From Candidatus Nomurabacteria bacterium (GTDB taxonomy: Bacteria > Patescibacteriota > Minisyncoccia > Phycocordibacterales > UBA9973): a stretch of 6,795 nucleotides of DNA. The notes under the pieces were generated by a model, which was not told the origin of the DNA, did no database searches, and saw nothing but the letters and a program-made list of their open reading frames with translations. This document shows positions 4,674 through 6,795 of this stretch, in pieces. The translations under genes and the position numbers were made by a program. How positions within the stretch are numbered: the first letter of the stretch is position 1; each line of letters opens with the position of its first letter. The stretch spans positions 1 through 6,795 of the forward strand of contig CAIQAW010000010.1 in the NCBI GenBank assembly GCA_903869875.1, in the 5' to 3' direction.

Positions 4674-5297
4674 ATGCAAACTATATACATCATTCTTATC
4701 GTACTTATACTTTGGTCCATCTGGGGCTACTTTGGTTCACGTGTTGAACAGGCCGCCTATCATGTAATATCAAAAAATTCTGATTACGAGGTTAGGGAAT
4801 ACCCCGAACATATCGTGGCAGAAACCACAATAAATTCTTCTTCATTTCGTGGTTCGATGAATTCTGGTTTTTCTATTGTCGCTGGCTATATTTTTGGTGC
4901 TAATACAAAAAACACTAAAATATCAATGACAGCCCCCGTTGTTGCACAGTCTAAAACTTCTGAAAAAATTTCCATGACAGCCCCGGTAACAGTAAACATG
5001 AACACTGGTTCGAATGTAATTTCTTTTGGTATGCCACGCGCATATACAATGGACACACTTCCTACACCTACAGACCCTCGTGTTAAACTTCGTTTGGTAC
5101 CGAAACAAAAGGTAGCCGTATTGAATTTTTCTTGGTCCCGTTCTGAAACTCGCGTCGACAAAATGAAAACGAAACTACTTACATACCTTAAACGCGACAA
5201 CATAGAAGTTCTGGGTAACATTAGTTACGCTGGTTACAATGCACCATGGACACCACCCTGGATGAACCGCAATGAAGTTTTAGTAGAAATAAAATAA
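4674..5297 (+). CDS. Membrane-anchored SOUL/HEBP haem-binding family protein
   Basis: SOUL/HEBP proteins bind haem or related tetrapyrroles; their bacterial role is poorly defined. In this 207-residue protein a hydrophobic N-terminal segment (about 3-20, IYIILIVLILWSIWGYFG) should act as a membrane anchor or uncleaved signal, placing the domain outside the membrane. The SOUL domain follows: YEVREYPEHIVAETT (about 38-52), GFSIVAGYIFGANTKNTKISM (within 65-86), twin MTAPV motifs (about 85 and 99), FGMPRAY, LPTPTDPRVKL and the ending YNAPWTPPWMNRNEVLVEIK-type signature (about 188-207). All the usual family landmarks are present at normal length. Asp codons lean to GAC, as in the host genes. It is first in an operon with msrA, six bases apart. 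Haem binding itself is inferred from the family. Confidence 0.93.
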   Translation: MQTIYIILIVLILWSIWGYFGSRVEQAAYHVISKNSDYEVREYPEHIVAETTINSSSFRGSMNSGFSIVAGYIFGANTKNTKISMTAPVVAQSKTSEKISMTAPVTVNMNTGSNVISFGMPRAYTMDTLPTPTDPRVKLRLVPKQKVAVLNFSWSRSETRVDKMKTKLLTYLKRDNIEVLGNISYAGYNAPWTPPWMNRNEVLVEIK

Positions 5298-5303
5298 ATA
5301 TTT

Positions 5304-5831
5304 ATGAATAAAAAAATGTACATAGCCGGTGGGTGTTTCTGGGGGCTAGAGGACTTGATGCGTACCCAGCCTGGTGTTTTAGACATCACGGCAGGGTATA
5401 CTGGTGGCACTATTCCTGACCCAACTTACGAAAACCACGCCGCGTTTAATTCGACAGTAACGCGACACGATTTTGCAAAATCGCACGCCGAGGCTATAGA
5501 AATAGTTTACGACCCGGCACAAACATCGTTCTGGAAACTGCTGGACTTTTTCTTTCAGATTCATAATCCCACCACACTAAACCAGCAGGGTAACGACATA
5601 GGCACGTCATACCGTAGGGCTATTTTCTACCAGGACCAGGACGAACTTAAACAGGCAGGGGACTTTATCAAAATAGTAAACGACTCGAAAAGGTGGCCAA
5701 ACCCCGTAGTTACCACACTGGAACCTTTTACGATGTTCTATAAGGCCGAAGACTACCACCAGGACTACCTGCAGAAAAACCCCGGCGGGTATACGTGTCA
5801 CGCGATATATTTTGATAGTTATTTGAAGTAG
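5304..5831 (+). CDS. msrA: Peptide methionine-S-sulfoxide reductase MsrA
   Basis: MsrA reduces methionine-S-sulfoxide in oxidised proteins, with thioredoxin or another thiol regenerating it. The catalytic motif GGCFWG carries C11. Other family marks are ITAGYTGG (28-35), HAEAIEIVYDP (61-71), NPTTLNQQGNDIGTSYRRAIFY (within 88-109) and the tail AEDYHQDYLQKNPGGYTCH (within 148-166). C165 there is the likely resolving cysteine. The 175-residue length is typical for a single-domain MsrA. Between PTYENH and HAEA there are about 15 extra residues (AAFNSTVTRHDFAKS) where many MsrA have a shorter loop. No signal peptide is present, so the enzyme is cytoplasmic although its operon partner SOUL is probably extracytoplasmic. 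The ATG at 5304 follows the SOUL stop by six bases with no Shine-Dalgarno sequence; an alternative start is M5. Asp codons are 12 GAC to 2 GAT. Confidence 0.96.
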   Translation: MNKKMYIAGGCFWGLEDLMRTQPGVLDITAGYTGGTIPDPTYENHAAFNSTVTRHDFAKSHAEAIEIVYDPAQTSFWKLLDFFFQIHNPTTLNQQGNDIGTSYRRAIFYQDQDELKQAGDFIKIVNDSKRWPNPVVTTLEPFTMFYKAEDYHQDYLQKNPGGYTCHAIYFDSYLK

Positions 5832-5875
5832 AAATTGGCTATATTTTAGGCTGTGGAAAGTGTTATTTCAGTGCA

Positions 5876-5892
5876 AAAAACCGCTGGTTTTT
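5876..5892 (+). terminator. Weak hairpin, possible terminator after msrA
   Basis: AAAAACC (5876-5882) pairs with GGTTTTT (5886-5892) around a 3-base loop. Only two G-C pairs hold the stem, and the T tract is inside it. This is much weaker than the other terminators here, so read-through into the methylase gene is possible. Confidence 0.35.
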
Positions 5893-5904
5893 AGGGTTGG
5901 TTGG

Positions 5905-5913
5905 TGGTAGAAT
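5905..5913 (+). promoter_or_regulatory. Extended -10 promoter candidate of the dam-type gene
   Basis: TGG-TAGAAT ends ten bases before the ATG at 5924. The transcript would begin about 3-4 bases upstream of the start codon: a near-leaderless arrangement, less regular than the six-base spacing elsewhere. Confidence 0.5.
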
Positions 5914-5923
5914 GCTAGTATAA

Positions 5924-6795
5924 ATGACTACGAAAAACATCGAAAAAATTTCAAAGCAATTTGATATAAATGCAATTTTTGCACAGTATGTTTTAAGTTG
6001 TGTAAAAGGCGAACTAGATAATGTAAAAATAGAATCACTAATTAAAAATAAGGCAAAACCATTTGTAAAATGGGTTGGTGGTAAACGTCAATTACTGAAA
6101 CAATTTAAAGATTTAGGTCTTTACCCACCGACTGGCTTTGATGTATTAAAAAATACTTATTACGAACCTTTTGTTGGCGGTGGTGCCGTATTTTTTGATT
6201 TACTTCCCAAAAGAGCAGTTCTGTCAGATATGAACAAAGAACTTGTAACTACTTATAATGTAATTAAAAACAATGTTGAAAATTTAATAAAGTCATTAAA
6301 AAAGCATAAACACAACAAAGAATATTTTCTAAAGATTCGTTCACAAAAAATAGAAAAACTTTCTGATTTACAAATTACATCTCGTTTTATTTATTTAAAC
6401 AGAACTTGTTTCAATGGTATGTATCGCGTAAATAGAAATGGAGAATTTAATGTTCCATTTGGTGATAATAAAAATCCATTAATTTGTGATGAGGAAAATT
6501 TAAAGAAAGTTTCTCTTGTCCTTAAGAATGTTTCAGTGGTTCATGAAGATTATAAAAATGTACTAAAGAAAGCAAAGAAAGGGGATTTCATATACTTTGA
6601 TCCACCATATTACCCTATAAACAAAACTTCTTCATTTACTTCCTACACCCCAGATGCATTTTTAGAAAAAGAACAAATTGAACTTAGAGACACCTTTGTG
6701 GAATTAAACAAACGCGGTTGTTTTGTGATGCTTTCAAACTCAGACACACCTTTTATAAACAAAATTTATTCAGAAATTAAAGATAAAAAAGTGAA
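5924..6795 (+). CDS. Dam-family N6-adenine DNA methyltransferase (C-terminus beyond window)
   Basis: The 290 visible residues encode an alpha-class N6-adenine methyltransferase of the Dam/DpnII type, which transfers a methyl group from S-adenosylmethionine to adenine in DNA, in this family usually GATC. KPFVKWVGGKRQLL (45-58) and YEPFVGGGAVFF (80-91) form the SAM-binding region. LNRTCFNGMYRVNRNGEFNV (158-177), ending in PFG, matches the Dam target-recognition hairpin. DPPYYP (226-231) is the catalytic motif, followed by FTSYTPDAF and VMLSNSDTPF. About 44 residues precede the catalytic core, a polar helical extension not present in E. coli Dam. The frame is open at the right edge; little of the catalytic domain should be missing. 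Asp codons are 14 GAT to 2 GAC, the reverse of gltX and msrA, suggesting horizontal acquisition. An orphan methylase or half of a restriction-modification system are both possible. Confidence 0.93.
   Translation, partial: MTTKNIEKISKQFDINAIFAQYVLSCVKGELDNVKIESLIKNKAKPFVKWVGGKRQLLKQFKDLGLYPPTGFDVLKNTYYEPFVGGGAVFFDLLPKRAVLSDMNKELVTTYNVIKNNVENLIKSLKKHKHNKEYFLKIRSQKIEKLSDLQITSRFIYLNRTCFNGMYRVNRNGEFNVPFGDNKNPLICDEENLKKVSLVLKNVSVVHEDYKNVLKKAKKGDFIYFDPPYYPINKTSSFTSYTPDAFLEKEQIELRDTFVELNKRGCFVMLSNSDTPFINKIYSEIKDKKV

Noticed and set aside
4886..5221. 111-codon minus-strand open frame inside the SOUL gene
   Set aside because: It is antisense to a gene with all SOUL family motifs and has no start signals of its own.

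Overview
The window is a compact, gene-dense piece of a small bacterial genome, with roughly 38-40% GC by eye. It has short intergenic gaps, many short single-domain proteins and an intrinsic terminator after nearly every transcription unit. The style of the proteins (a shortened glutamyl-tRNA synthetase, a TspO without its first helix, a minimal rhodanese) suggests a reduced-genome lineage such as the Candidate Phyla Radiation/Patescibacteria. That assignment is an inference; there is no rRNA or marker phylogeny here. The standard genetic code works throughout. All nine visible stop codons are TAA or TAG.

Layout: (1) 1-402, minus strand: N-terminal part of an unrecognised hydrophilic protein. 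(2) 478-1860: gltX, followed by a strong hairpin terminator. (3) 1915-2427: a 170-aa orphan with a tryptophan/tyrosine-rich signature. A perfectly palindromic terminator follows and also serves a convergent small two-helix membrane protein (2479-2721, minus). (4) 2800-3436: two-gene operon of a short TspO/MBR protein and a single-domain rhodanese. (5) 3508-3867: an unrecognised 119-aa soluble protein. (6) 3868-4186: a 319-base stretch without a convincing protein gene. It holds a terminator and, on the minus strand, a promoter-like element, a foldable segment and a second strong terminator, which together suggest a small structured RNA. (7) 4187-4633: a four-helix membrane protein with conserved-looking His/Asp residues. 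(8) 4674-5831: two-gene operon of a membrane-anchored SOUL/HEBP haem-binding protein and MsrA. (9) 5924 to the right edge: a Dam-family GATC-type adenine methyltransferase, cut off by the window end, with codon usage opposite to its neighbours.

Two themes cut across the genes. First, start signals are nearly uniform: a TATAAT-like hexamer, often with an extended TGn, ends six bases before the ATG in five genes and probably also in gltX. None of the ten visible starts has a recognisable Shine-Dalgarno sequence. This points to leaderless, Shine-Dalgarno-independent expression. Second, TspO, SOUL, MsrA and rhodanese are families linked to tetrapyrrole binding and oxidative or sulfur damage. The region may therefore be a small haem/redox-stress neighbourhood, although the genes lie in separate transcription units. 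The Dam gene, its AT-rich codons and the scarcity of GATC sites (four by hand count) suggest a recently acquired methylase, possibly part of a restriction-modification system whose remainder lies beyond the right edge.
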